The position numbers and the translations under genes were made by a program. This document shows, piece by piece, positions 8,082 through 16,925 of a DNA stretch of 64,000 bases. This DNA comes from Nocardia concava NBRC 100430. Lineage in GTDB: Bacteria > Actinomycetota > Actinomycetes > Mycobacteriales > Mycobacteriaceae. The stretch's first letter is position 1. Each line of letters opens with the position of its first letter. The DNA lies in contig NZ_BAFX01000141.1 of NCBI RefSeq assembly GCF_000308815.1, forward strand, positions 46,622 through 110,621, written 5' to 3'. A model generated the notes under the pieces. That model had not been told where the DNA came from, searched no databases, and saw nothing but the letters and a program-made list of their open reading frames with translations.

Positions 8082-9323
8082 ATGAACGACACCGTGACCG
8101 CCGCGCGGGCGGCGGAACCCGCAGCAGCAGTGACCGCGCCCGTCGTGGATGTGGTCGTTCCGGTCTACAACGAAGAGGTCGACCTCGGGCCGTGCGTGCG
8201 CAGACTGCACGCCTTCCTCACCCTGAACTTCCCGTTCACGGCGCGAATCACCATCGCCGACAACGCCTCCACCGACGGCACGATGGCGGTGGCGAAGCAG
8301 CTGGCCGATCAGCTCGACGGCGTGCGCGTGGTGCACCTGGACCGCAAGGGCCGCGGGCGGGCGCTGCGGGAGGTGTGGCAGTCCTCGGACGCACAGGTCG
8401 TCGCCTACATGGACGTGGACCTGTCCACCGATCTGAACGCGCTGCTGCCGCTGGTCGCGCCGCTGGTGTCCGGGCATTCGGACGTGGCCATCGGCACCCG
8501 GCTGGCCTCCTCCGCGCGGGTGGTGCGCGGACCCAAGCGCGAGATCATCTCCCGCTGCTACAACCTCATCCTGCGAACCTCGTTGCAGGCCAAGTTCTCC
8601 GACGCGCAATGCGGCTTCAAGGCCATGCGCACCCAGGTGGCCAAGCTGGTGCTGCCGCTGGTCGAGGACGGCGAATGGTTCTTCGACACCGAACTGCTGG
8701 TGCTGGCCGAACGCATCGGACTGCGCATTCACGAGGTGCCGGTGGACTGGATCGACGATCCGGATTCGCGGGTGGACATCGTGGACACCGCCCGCAAGGA
8801 TCTGCGGGGCATCTGGCGGGTCGGGCGCGCGCTGACCAGCGGGCGACTGCCGATCAACGAGCTGCGCGCCGCGATCGGACGTGAACCGCTGGTCGAGGGC
8901 GTGCCGCTGGGCATGGTCGGGCAGCTGGTGCGCTTCGGCATAGTCGGCATCACCTCGACGCTCGCCTACCTACTGCTCTACGTTCTGCTGCAAGGTTTCA
9001 CGGGCGGGCAGGTGGCCAACTTCCTGGCGCTGTTGATCACCGCGATCGGCAATACCGCCGCCAACCGCGCCTTCACCTTCGGGATCCGCGGCTCCAATCA
9101 GGCTGTCTCGCACCACTTCCAGGGCCTGGTCATCTTCGGCGTCGGCCTGGCGCTGACCAGTGGATCACTGTTCGCCCTGCACCAGTGGGCCCCGGGCGCG
9201 GCGGTGCACCTGGAACTGCTGGTGCTGGTGGTCGCCAACCTGGTCGCCACCCTGCTGCGCTTCGTCGGCCTGCGCTGGGTCTTCCGTAATGCCGGCCGGC
9301 CCGTTTCGGAGGAGGTCCGATGA
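8082..9323 (+). CDS. Family 2 glycosyltransferase fused to GtrA-like membrane domain
   Basis: A 413-residue two-domain protein. Residues about 25-250 form a GT2 domain like dolichol-phosphate mannosyltransferase: VDVVVPVYNEEVDLG, IADNASTDGTM, and the DxD-type YMDVDLSTD. From about 285 there is a GtrA-like domain of four membrane helices (QLVRFGIVGITSTLAYLLLY to the C-terminus). The expected role is making a polyprenyl-phosphate sugar and helping it cross the membrane. I chose ATG at 8082 over a TTG three codons earlier. Its stop overlaps the next gene by ATGA, so the pair is translationally coupled. Confidence 0.87.
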   Translation: MNDTVTAARAAEPAAAVTAPVVDVVVPVYNEEVDLGPCVRRLHAFLTLNFPFTARITIADNASTDGTMAVAKQLADQLDGVRVVHLDRKGRGRALREVWQSSDAQVVAYMDVDLSTDLNALLPLVAPLVSGHSDVAIGTRLASSARVVRGPKREIISRCYNLILRTSLQAKFSDAQCGFKAMRTQVAKLVLPLVEDGEWFFDTELLVLAERIGLRIHEVPVDWIDDPDSRVDIVDTARKDLRGIWRVGRALTSGRLPINELRAAIGREPLVEGVPLGMVGQLVRFGIVGITSTLAYLLLYVLLQGFTGGQVANFLALLITAIGNTAANRAFTFGIRGSNQAVSHHFQGLVIFGVGLALTSGSLFALHQWAPGAAVHLELLVLVVANLVATLLRFVGLRWVFRNAGRPVSEEVR

Positions 9324-11341
9324 CCGCGACACTGACCGAGCCCCGGCTCACCCCGCCCCCGGCCGAGCCACCGGCCGCGCGCGGCGGACGCCGTGAGTAC
9401 CTCGCGCTGGCGGCCCTGCTCATCGGCACCGGTATCGCATACCTGTGGAACCTGTCGGCCAACGGCTGGGCGAACTCCTTCTATGCCGCCGCGGTGCAGG
9501 CGGGTTCGGTGTCGTGGAAGGCGTTTTTCTTCGGCTCGTCCGACGCTGCCAACTCCATCACCGTGGACAAGACGCCATTGTCGTTGTGGCCCATGGAGAT
9601 CAGTGTGCGGATCTTCGGATTGCACAGCTGGAGCATGTTGTTGCCGCAGGCGCTGTTGGGTGTGGCGTCGGTGGCGCTGCTGTGGGCGATCGTGCGGCAC
9701 AATTTCGGGGCGAGTGCGGGGCTGCTCGCGGGCCTGGTGCTGGCGTTGACTCCCATTGCGGCCGTGATGTTCCGGTTCAACAATCCGGACGCCATGCTGG
9801 TGTTCCTCATGCTCGCGGCGGCCTGGGCCATGACCCGGGGGGTGGCCGATGGACGCTGGCGCTGGCTGTTCCTGACCGGGGCGTTCATCGGACTCGGCTT
9901 CCTGGCCAAGCAGTTGCAGGTGCTGCTGGTGGTGCCCGCGCTGGCGCTGACCTACCTGATCGCGGGTCCGCCCGCGCTGGGCAAGCGCATCGCGCAGCTG
10001 TTCGGGGCGCTCGCGGGTCTGATCGCCGGTGCGGGCTGGTGGGTGCTGCTGGCCGAGTTGTGGCCCGCCTCGGATCGACCGTACTTCGGTGGATCGCAGC
10101 ATAATTCGATCATCGAGCTGACCCTGGGCTACAACGGCCTGGGCCGCCTCAACGGCGACGAGACCGGCAGTGTCGGCGGCTTCGGCGGTGGCGAACAGCT
10201 GCCGACCGGCGGTGGCGGCATGTGGGGCACACCCGGCATCGACCGGCTCTTCCAGCCGCAGCAGGCCGGTCAGATCGCCTGGCTCATCCCTGCGGCACTC
10301 GTGCTGCTGGTCGTGGGTATCGCGTTGCGCGGCAAGCTGACCCGCACCGATCCGCAACGGGCGACGCTGATCCTGTTCGGCGGCTGGCTGCTCGGCACCG
10401 GGCTGGTGTTCAGCTTCATGAAGGGCATCTTCCACCCGTACTACACGGTGGCCCTGGCCCCCGGCGTGGCGGCGTTGATCGGCGCGGGCTCGGTACTCGC
10501 CTGGCGGCACCGCGACCGGCTGTGGGTGCGTCTGGCCACCGCCCTGGCGCTCGGCCTGACCACCGCGACCGCGTGGATCATCCTGTCCCGCAGCACTTCC
10601 TTCCTGCCATGGCTGCGATGGGTGGTGCTGGTCGGCGGCATCGTCGTCACCCTGCTTCTGCTGATTCGCCTGCCCCGCAAAGCCGGGCTGACCGCCGCGG
10701 CCGCCGCGGTGGTGGTCGGGCTGGCCGCGCCGACGGCCTACGCGCTGGACGGCATCGCCACCGCACACCAAGGGCCGATGCCCTCGGCGGGGCCTGCCGT
10801 GCGCGGCGGATTCGGCCCGGGCGGGCCGCGCGGCGACCACGGCATGCCGAACGGTCGACCGGGCAATGGGGCTCCTGGCACTCGCACCCCGGGCGGACAG
10901 CCAGGCGGCCTCAATGCCGAGAATGCCGGTGGCCCCGGCGAATTCGGCGGCGGCGCGGGCAACATGATGATGGCGAGCAAACCGAGCGACAAGGTCACCG
11001 CACTGCTGAAGGCCGACGGCTCCGACTACACCTGGGTGGCGGCCACCGTCAGCTCGAACTCGGCGGCCGGTTTCCAGCTGGCGACCCAGCTGCCGGTCAT
11101 GCCGGTCGGCGGTTTCAACGGCAGCGACCCATCCCCGACCCTGGCCCAATTCCAGGAGTACGTCCAGGTCGGCCGCATCCACTACTTCATCGCCGGCAGC
11201 CAGATGGGCGGCGACCGCGGCGGCCGCGACAACAGCCAGAGCCAGAGTTCCCAGATCACCGCCTGGGTCAAGGAGCACTTCAATTCCCAAGAGGTGGACG
11301 GCATCACCCTCTACGACCTGACCTCCCCGAAAACCACCTAA
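9320..11341 (+). CDS. Family 39-type membrane glycosyltransferase (YkcB-like)
   Basis: A 673-residue polytopic protein with about ten to twelve helices and a non-membrane C-terminal domain. It has YLWNLSANGWANSFYAAAVQ, a PMT-like first loop, and HSWSMLLPQALLG. It resembles the YkcB/ArnT-like group that transfers sugars from polyprenyl phosphate to acceptors outside the membrane. Two low-complexity stretches stand out: a Gly-rich loop near residue 290 (FGGGEQLPTGGGGMWG) and a Gly/Pro/Asn/Met-rich linker from about residue 490 to 555. After these comes a compact domain of about 115 residues. It overlaps the GT2-GtrA gene, which probably supplies its sugar donor. Confidence 0.84.
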   Translation: MTATLTEPRLTPPPAEPPAARGGRREYLALAALLIGTGIAYLWNLSANGWANSFYAAAVQAGSVSWKAFFFGSSDAANSITVDKTPLSLWPMEISVRIFGLHSWSMLLPQALLGVASVALLWAIVRHNFGASAGLLAGLVLALTPIAAVMFRFNNPDAMLVFLMLAAAWAMTRGVADGRWRWLFLTGAFIGLGFLAKQLQVLLVVPALALTYLIAGPPALGKRIAQLFGALAGLIAGAGWWVLLAELWPASDRPYFGGSQHNSIIELTLGYNGLGRLNGDETGSVGGFGGGEQLPTGGGGMWGTPGIDRLFQPQQAGQIAWLIPAALVLLVVGIALRGKLTRTDPQRATLILFGGWLLGTGLVFSFMKGIFHPYYTVALAPGVAALIGAGSVLAWRHRDRLWVRLATALALGLTTATAWIILSRSTSFLPWLRWVVLVGGIVVTLLLLIRLPRKAGLTAAAAAVVVGLAAPTAYALDGIATAHQGPMPSAGPAVRGGFGPGGPRGDHGMPNGRPGNGAPGTRTPGGQPGGLNAENAGGPGEFGGGAGNMMMASKPSDKVTALLKADGSDYTWVAATVSSNSAAGFQLATQLPVMPVGGFNGSDPSPTLAQFQEYVQVGRIHYFIAGSQMGGDRGGRDNSQSQSSQITAWVKEHFNSQEVDGITLYDLTSPKTT

Positions 11342-11396
11342 CCGGGGGCGGTGATCCCAGTCCGCCGCAAGTGATCTCACTGCTCGATAAGCTGAA

Positions 11397-11412
11397 TGTG
11401 ACGCCCGTCACG
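11397..11412. promoter_or_regulatory. CRP-like palindrome upstream of the 49-residue ORF
   Basis: TGTGACGCCCGTCACG contains GTGA-N6-TCAC, and its core GTGACG-CC-CGTCAC is a perfect inverted repeat. This is the CRP/FNR-family pattern. A smaller GTGATCTCAC lies at 11371-11380. The site is 16 bases before the ATG of the small gene. Confidence 0.4.
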
Positions 11413-11428
11413 ATCCAGGGATTCCGCC

Positions 11429-11578
11429 ATGAGCACGTACCCCCTCAGCGATGAGCACCGAGAAGCCTTCTGGCGCAGGTCCGGTTGGGATCCGGACCTG
11501 CCGACCGCGGAACGCGAGGCCATCGAGCGTCGCTGGGACGACGAATCCATCGACCTGGCAGAGATATTCGGCTTCTGA
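11429..11578 (+). CDS. Small acidic protein, 49 residues, unknown function
   Basis: An ATG-initiated frame encodes MSTYPLSDEHREAFWRR, then WDPDLPTAEREAIERRWDDE and an ending IDLAEIFGF. It is rich in Asp, Glu, Arg and Trp, has no cysteine or membrane segment, and looks like a small soluble helical protein. I do not recognise a family. Coding character is supported by amino-acid composition and by its place in an otherwise empty gap between GT39 and a VOC gene. A CRP-like palindrome lies just upstream. It could also be a chance frame. Confidence 0.5.
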   Translation: MSTYPLSDEHREAFWRRSGWDPDLPTAEREAIERRWDDESIDLAEIFGF

Positions 11579-11607
11579 GCGCCACCCGGCACCGGCTTCG
11601 GCCGGGG

Positions 11608-12243
11608 TCAGGCCGTCGCCTCCCAGACGAAGCCGTCCGGATCGGTGAAGGAACCGATGCCGCTGTCCATGACGATGCGATGGGAGCCGGTGCCCTCCAG
11701 GGGTACCCCCGCCTCCTTGGCGGCGGCCTTGCGCGGGTACAGGGCGAGAGTGATCGGGGAGGTCGGGGTCGCGAACTCGGCGTACTTGCCACCGAAGCTC
11801 CGTGAGGTCGTCAGGCCGCGGTCGACGTAGAACTGCTTGCTGGCCTTCACATCCGACACGCCCATGAGCAACACCACCTCGTCGACCTCGCGGGTGAAGG
11901 GGCCCTCGTCCTTCTTCTTGGAGGTGGCGATCTTCCAGATGGTGCCCTCCGGAGCCTGCACCACCGCGCCGTAGCCCCAGAAGCTCTTCTTCGCGGGCTT
12001 CAGCACGGTGAAGCCCGCGTCGACCGCGGTGCCGACCAGGCTGTCGACGGTGGAGGGCTGCGAAACCACCAGGGACAGCAGGAATCCGCGGAATCCGGTG
12101 GTCGGGGTGTCGGAGGCTCGGAAGCCGAGGCGGTCGCCGAGGCCGAAGGCGTCCTCGTAGATCGCGGCGGCAGCCTCGGGATCGGCCACCTCGAGCTGGA
12201 CGTTGATATCGGTGCTGGTGATCGCGTTGATTTCCATGCTCAT
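11608..12243 (-). CDS. VOC superfamily protein, two-module
   Basis: A 211-residue protein with two VOC-like halves. The first begins STDINVQLEVADPEAAAAIYEDAFGLGDRL in its opening strand and helix. The second begins EVVLLMGVSDVKASKQFYVDRGL and ends IGSFTDPDGFVWEATA. The halves are joined by TIWKIATSKKKDEGPF. This resembles glyoxalase/dioxygenase proteins, but the metal ligands are not certain and the function is unknown. I chose ATG at 12243; ATG at 12237 is nearly equal. It lies head-to-tail with the TetR gene of the adjacent operon, 77 bases away. Confidence 0.75.
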   Translation of the reverse strand: MSMEINAITSTDINVQLEVADPEAAAAIYEDAFGLGDRLGFRASDTPTTGFRGFLLSLVVSQPSTVDSLVGTAVDAGFTVLKPAKKSFWGYGAVVQAPEGTIWKIATSKKKDEGPFTREVDEVVLLMGVSDVKASKQFYVDRGLTTSRSFGGKYAEFATPTSPITLALYPRKAAAKEAGVPLEGTGSHRIVMDSGIGSFTDPDGFVWEATA

Positions 12244-12320
12244 AACGCTATTCGCGACGAGCACCGGTCACATCCGTGCCGACCACGGAATCCACTACTG
12301 AGAGTCGGTGGGTGGTTCGG

Positions 12321-12935
12321 TCAGCGGGCGTTGGTCAGGGCGGTGTGGAGGGTGGCCGACCACTGGGCGACGATCTCCTTGCGACGCAAGGAGTCGTCGG
12401 TGAGGACGTCGGCCAGGCCGAGGCCGCGGGCCAGGTCCAGGGTGGCCTGGACCAGGTGGTGGGCCACCGGGTCGGAGTCGTCGACGCCGAGCGCCTCGAC
12501 GGCCATGCGGTGCGAGATGCGGCCGAAACGGGCTTCCATGGGGACGATTCGCTCGCGCAGGGCCGGGTCGGCGGCGGCGTGGGTCCAGACCTGTAGGGCC
12601 GCTTTGAACAGCGGGCTGGTGTAGGACTCGACCAGGCCGGAGACCACGGCCTCGGTGCGGGCGACGCCCTCGGCCACCTCGGCGACCGCGAGGGCGTCGG
12701 CCTTGGCCTGATCCATGCGGGTTTCGAACATGTACTCGAGGGCGGCCGTGATCAGGTCTTCCCGGGTTGGGAAATGATGCTGGGCCGCACCGCGCGACAC
12801 CCCGGCGCGTTCGGCGACCACGGCGACCGTGGCGGCCGCCCAGCCCGTCTGGGCCAGGCAGTCGATGGTCGCTTCCAGCAGCCGCTGCCGGGTGGCCCGG
12901 CTGCGGTCCTGCTTGGGTTCGTGGGGTGTCGCCAT
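12321..12935 (-). CDS. TetR-family regulator at the end of the acyl-CoA operon
   Basis: A 204-residue TetR protein. Its HTH is TRQRLLEATIDCLAQTGWAAATVAVVAERAGVSRGAAQHHFPTREDL, with the family's typical hydrophobic spacing, and the ligand domain ends WSATLHTALTNAR. It lies 23 bases after the enoyl-CoA hydratase on the same strand, so it is probably the last gene of the seven-gene operon and may respond to an acyl-CoA intermediate of the pathway. That role is inference from position. Confidence 0.85.
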   Translation of the reverse strand: MATPHEPKQDRSRATRQRLLEATIDCLAQTGWAAATVAVVAERAGVSRGAAQHHFPTREDLITAALEYMFETRMDQAKADALAVAEVAEGVARTEAVVSGLVESYTSPLFKAALQVWTHAAADPALRERIVPMEARFGRISHRMAVEALGVDDSDPVAHHLVQATLDLARGLGLADVLTDDSLRRKEIVAQWSATLHTALTNAR

Positions 12936-12958
12936 GGTTGCCTATTCTGCCGAGTTGT

Positions 12959-13741
12959 CTATTCCGCCCAACTCGCCGGGCGGCGCTGCATGAACGCGGT
13001 GATGCCCTCGATCACCTCCGGGGTGCCGAAGAAGCTCGCCGAACGCTTGGCCAGGTCCTCGGCGGAACGGTCGAAGGCGGCCAGCAGCTCGGCATTGACG
13101 AGCGCCTTGGCCTCGGCCAGACCCTGCGGCGCGCCCTTGCGCAACTCACCGCGCAGGCGGGCCGTCTCGGCGGCCGGGTCGGCAGCCACCACGGTGACCA
13201 GGCCGACCCGCTCGGCCTCGGCGGCGTCGAAGGTCTCGCCGGTCGAGAAGTAGCGCGCCGCAGCCCGCGGGGACATGCGGGGCAGCAGGGTCAGCGAGAT
13301 CATGAACGGGGCCAGGCCGATCCGCACCTCGGTCAGGCCGAAGCTGCTCTCCGGTCCGGCGACCACCAGATCGCAGGCGGCGATGATGCCCATGCCGCCC
13401 GCCCGCACATTCCCGTTCACCTGCGCCAGAACGGGTTTCGGCATGGCGAGGATGTCGCGCAGCACCGAGATCATCCAGCGGGTGCGGATATCGGCGGCGG
13501 CCGCCGGGTCGGCGTCCACCGCCTCCTTCAGGTCCGCGCCCGCGCAGAAGGTGTTGCCGGTGTGGGTGAGCACCACGCCGCGCACGGCGTCGTCGGCGGC
13601 GGCCCGCCCCAGCCCCTCCAGCAGCTCCGTCACCAGCCGCGACGACAACGCGTTGCGGTTGTGCGGGGAATCCAGTGTGAGCGTGGCGAATCCGTCCGCC
13701 ACCTCGTAGCGGACGAACGGGCCCGCGGGCGCGTCACTCAT
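12959..13741 (-). CDS. Enoyl-CoA hydratase/isomerase family protein
   Basis: A 260-residue crotonase-fold protein. The oxyanion-hole segments are NTFCAGADLKEA (about residue 64) and VNGNVRAGGMGIIAACDLVV (about residue 103). SSFGLTEVRIGLAP supplies the region holding one catalytic Glu. It should hydrate the product of the adjacent carboxylase/dehydrogenase steps, as methylglutaconyl- or isohexenylglutaconyl-CoA hydratases do in leucine and terpene pathways. I chose ATG at 13741, which overlaps the stop of the upstream dehydrogenase in TGATG/ATGA style. It matches mycobacterial echA7 in position. Confidence 0.88.
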   Translation of the reverse strand: MSDAPAGPFVRYEVADGFATLTLDSPHNRNALSSRLVTELLEGLGRAAADDAVRGVVLTHTGNTFCAGADLKEAVDADPAAAADIRTRWMISVLRDILAMPKPVLAQVNGNVRAGGMGIIAACDLVVAGPESSFGLTEVRIGLAPFMISLTLLPRMSPRAAARYFSTGETFDAAEAERVGLVTVVAADPAAETARLRGELRKGAPQGLAEAKALVNAELLAAFDRSAEDLAKRSASFFGTPEVIEGITAFMQRRPASWAE

Positions 13742-14904
13742 CAGTAGGACCTCGGCAGTCCCAGCGAATGCTGCGCGACGAAGTTCAGGATCATCTCGCG
13801 GCTGACCGGGGCGACCCGGGCGATGCGCGAAGCGGCCAGCATGCCCGCCAGGCCGACATCGGAGGTCAGGCCGGAGCCGCCGTGGGTCTGGATCGCCTGA
13901 TCGAGGGCCTTGATACTGGCTTCGGCCGCAGCGTATTTCGCCATATTGGCGGCCTCGGCGGCACCGAAGTCGTCGCCGGAATCGTAGAGGAACGCGGCCT
14001 TCTGCATCATGACCTTGGCCAGTTCCAGCTCGATCTTCACCTGCGCGAGCGGATGCGAGATGCCCTGGTGCGAGCCGATCGGCGCGCCCTTCCACACCGC
14101 GCGCTCCTTGGCGTACTTGACCGCCGCGTCGATGGCGTAGCGGCCCATGCCGACCGCCATGGCCGCGCCCATGATGCGCTCCGGGTTCAGCCCCGCGAAC
14201 AGCTGCGCGATGGCCGCGTCCTCCTGGCCGACCAGGGCGGTGGCGGGCAGCCGGACCTCGTCGAGGAACAGCGTGAACTGGTTGTCCGGCTCGATGATGT
14301 CCATCTCCTGCTTCGTCTTCACGAAGCCGGGGGTGTCGACGGGGACGATGAACAGGGCGGGCTGCAGGTTGCCGGTCTTGGCGTTCTCGGAGCGCGCCAC
14401 GATGAGCACGGCCTCGGCCTGGTCCACACCGGAGATGAAGATCTTGCGGCCGTTGAGAATCCAGTCCTCGCCGTCGCGCCGGGCGGTGGTGGTGATCTTG
14501 TGCGAGTTGGAGCCCGCGTCCGGCTCGGTGATGCCGAAGACCATCTTGCCGCTGCCGTCGGCCAGCTTGGTCAGCCACTCCTGCTTCTGCGCCTCGGTGC
14601 CGTACTTGGTGATGATGGTGCCGCAGATGGCCGGCGAGACCACCATGAGCAGCAGGCCGCAGCCCTGCGCCGCCAATTCCTCTTGTACGAGCGCGAGTTC
14701 GTAGATGCCCGCGCCACCGCCGCCGTACTCCTCGGGCAGGTTCACGCCCAGGAAGCCGAGCTTGCCGGCCTCGTCCCAGAGTTCGTCGAAGGGCTCGTTG
14801 CGGCGTGCCTTGGGTCCGGCGTAGTCGCGGAAGTTGTACTTGGCGGCCAGCTTGGCCACCGCCGCGCGCAGCGCCTTCTGCTCGTCGGTTTCGATGAAAC
14901 TCAT
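13741..14904 (-). CDS. Acyl-CoA dehydrogenase (FadE12-like)
   Basis: A 387-residue FAD-dependent acyl-CoA dehydrogenase. Visible signatures are YGGGGAGIYELALVQEELA, the FAD-binding FGITEPDAGSNSHKITTTA (about residue 125), and the C-terminal IQTHGGSGLTSDVGLAGMLA and ISREM-like segment. It introduces a double bond into an acyl-CoA, passing electrons to ETF. It sits between the carboxylase alpha subunit (3-base gap) and the hydratase (1-base overlap). The operon holds a second, distinct acyl-CoA dehydrogenase, so the two may act on different chain stages or form a heteromer. Confidence 0.9.
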   Translation of the reverse strand: MSFIETDEQKALRAAVAKLAAKYNFRDYAGPKARRNEPFDELWDEAGKLGFLGVNLPEEYGGGGAGIYELALVQEELAAQGCGLLLMVVSPAICGTIITKYGTEAQKQEWLTKLADGSGKMVFGITEPDAGSNSHKITTTARRDGEDWILNGRKIFISGVDQAEAVLIVARSENAKTGNLQPALFIVPVDTPGFVKTKQEMDIIEPDNQFTLFLDEVRLPATALVGQEDAAIAQLFAGLNPERIMGAAMAVGMGRYAIDAAVKYAKERAVWKGAPIGSHQGISHPLAQVKIELELAKVMMQKAAFLYDSGDDFGAAEAANMAKYAAAEASIKALDQAIQTHGGSGLTSDVGLAGMLAASRIARVAPVSREMILNFVAQHSLGLPRSY

Positions 14905-14907
14905 TGC

Positions 14908-16917
14908 CTACTCCTGCTCTTCGCTGTGCGCGGTGGTCTCTTCGGGATGGACGACGGCCAGTACGGCGCCGACCTCGACCTGCTGGCCGGCGGAAACGTT
15001 CAATTCGGTGAGCACGCCCGCGGCGGGTGCGGCAATGGTGTGCTCCATCTTCATCGCCTCCAGCCACAGGATCGGCTGGCCCTTCTCGAGCCGATCGCCG
15101 ACCGCCGCGCCGAGGCGGATCACCGCGCCCGGCATGGGGGCCAGCAGCGAGCCCTCGGCCACCTGGTCGGCCGGATCCTCGAAGCGCGGCAGGCGGCGCA
15201 CCGCCACCGGGCCGAGCGGGGAGTCGACCGCCACCAGATCGCCGTAGCGGGCGATCTCGAAACGGCGGCGCACCGGGCCGCGCTCGCCGGGGACCTGGAG
15301 GATCACGAGATCCGCTGTGGCCTCGACCAATTCGAGCCCGTCATGCCCCTCTACCTCTAGCCCGGCACGGGTGAGGCGGTAGCGCACCTCGTGCTTGCCG
15401 GTCAGGCGGGATTCATACGACTTGGACTGCGGCTGCGACGGCAGGTTGCGCCAGCCGCTGGGCAGGCCGCGGCCGACCCGGGCCGACTGCCGATTGGCTG
15501 CGGCGTCGGACAGCGCGGCCGCGATGATCGACAGCTTCTCATCCGCCTCGGAAACCAGCGGCGCGGAAAGCTTTTCGAGATCGTGCGTCGCGAAGAACGC
15601 GGTATCGGTGTCGCCCGCCAAGAAGGCCGGATGCCGCAGCACCCGCACCAGCAGATCGCGATTGGTGACCAGGCCGTGAATCTTGGCCCGCTGCAACGCA
15701 CTTGCCAATAGGTGCGCGGCCTCGTCGCGGGTGTCGGCGAAGGAGATGACCTTCGAAAGCATCGGGTCGTAGTGCACACCGACCACCGAACCGTCCACCA
15801 CACCGGTGTCCAGGCGCACGCCCGGCTCGGTCAGCACGGTGAATTCGCCCACGGTGCCGGGGATGTCGAGCTTGTGGACCGGGCCGGACTGCGGCTGCCA
15901 GTCATGCGCGGGATCCTCGGCGTAGAGGCGCACCTCGATCGAGTGGCCGCGCATTTCAGGCTGCCGCGCGGGCAGCGGGCGACCGGCCGCGACCTGCAGC
16001 TGCAGGCGCACCAGGTCCAGGCCGGTGACCTGCTCGGTGACCGGATGTTCCACCTGCAGACGGGTATTCATCTCCAGGAAGAAGAAGTCGCCCTTCTCGT
16101 CGGCCAGGAATTCGACGGTGCCCGCACCCTCGTAGCCGATAGCCTCCGACGCCAGCCGAGCCGCCTCGAACAGCCGCGCCCGCATGCCGTCGATCTTTTC
16201 GACCAGCGGCGAGGGAGCCTCCTCGACCACCTTCTGATGGCGGCGCTGAATCGAGCACTCACGCTCGCCGACCGCCCACACGGTGCCGTGGGTGTCGGCC
16301 ATGACCTGCACCTCGATGTGGCGGCCGGTCTCCAGGTAGCGCTCGCAGAACACGGTCGAATCGCCGAAGGCGGACTGGGCTTCCCGCTGCGCCGCCTCGA
16401 TCTGATCGTTCAGATCCGCGACATCGCGCACCACGCGCATGCCGCGACCACCACCACCGGCGGACGCCTTGATCAGCACCGGCAGCATGTCCGCGGTGAC
16501 CTCGGCCGGGTCCAGCTGCTTCAGCACCGGGACCCCCGCGGCGTCCATCATCTTCTTGGACTCGACCTTGGAGCCCATCTGCTCGATGGCCGCGACCGGC
16601 GGGCCGATCCAGGTGAGTCCGGCGGCCTGCACGGCCTTGGCGAATTCGGCATTCTCGGAAAGGAATCCGTAGCCGGGGTGGACGGCGTCGGCGCCGGCGG
16701 CCAAGGCGGCCTCGATGATCAGCTCGGCACGCAGGTAGGTCTCGCCGGGGGTGTTGCCCGGCAGGCGAATTGCCGCATCCGCCTCGGCCACGTGCGGGGC
16801 GTTCGCGTCGGCGTCCGAATAGACAGCGGTGGTCGCGATTCCCATGCGGCGGCAGGTCGCGAATACCCGTCGCGCGATCTCACCGCGATTGGCGACCAGA
16901 ACGTTCGTAATCTCCAT
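14908..16917 (-). CDS. accA2: Acyl-CoA carboxylase alpha subunit (biotin carboxylase + BCCP)
   Basis: A 669-residue biotin-dependent carboxylase subunit. It starts MEITNVLVANRGEIARRVF, has the ATP-grasp Gly loop KASAGGGGRGMRVV (about residue 160), EMNTRLQVEHPVTE, and the C-terminal biotinyl motif LEAMKMEHTI. It carboxylates biotin with ATP and bicarbonate, for transfer by the AccD partner encoded immediately upstream. Longer in-frame starts in this GC-rich DNA run into the accD gene; ATG at 16917 matches the family start exactly. The symbol follows the syntenic mycobacterial gene. The substrate (methylcrotonyl-, geranyl- or another acyl-CoA) is not decided by sequence. Confidence 0.92.
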   Translation of the reverse strand: MEITNVLVANRGEIARRVFATCRRMGIATTAVYSDADANAPHVAEADAAIRLPGNTPGETYLRAELIIEAALAAGADAVHPGYGFLSENAEFAKAVQAAGLTWIGPPVAAIEQMGSKVESKKMMDAAGVPVLKQLDPAEVTADMLPVLIKASAGGGGRGMRVVRDVADLNDQIEAAQREAQSAFGDSTVFCERYLETGRHIEVQVMADTHGTVWAVGERECSIQRRHQKVVEEAPSPLVEKIDGMRARLFEAARLASEAIGYEGAGTVEFLADEKGDFFFLEMNTRLQVEHPVTEQVTGLDLVRLQLQVAAGRPLPARQPEMRGHSIEVRLYAEDPAHDWQPQSGPVHKLDIPGTVGEFTVLTEPGVRLDTGVVDGSVVGVHYDPMLSKVISFADTRDEAAHLLASALQRAKIHGLVTNRDLLVRVLRHPAFLAGDTDTAFFATHDLEKLSAPLVSEADEKLSIIAAALSDAAANRQSARVGRGLPSGWRNLPSQPQSKSYESRLTGKHEVRYRLTRAGLEVEGHDGLELVEATADLVILQVPGERGPVRRRFEIARYGDLVAVDSPLGPVAVRRLPRFEDPADQVAEGSLLAPMPGAVIRLGAAVGDRLEKGQPILWLEAMKMEHTIAAPAAGVLTELNVSAGQQVEVGAVLAVVHPEETTAHSEEQE

Positions 16918-16925
16918 CTCTGGCC

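Noticed and set aside
9098..11380. A 760-residue frame antisense to the GT39 gene
   Set aside because: Its composition (His, Gln, Arg, Gly) and lack of motifs mark it as a shadow of the membrane glycosyltransferase, whose helices and overlap with GT2 are clear.
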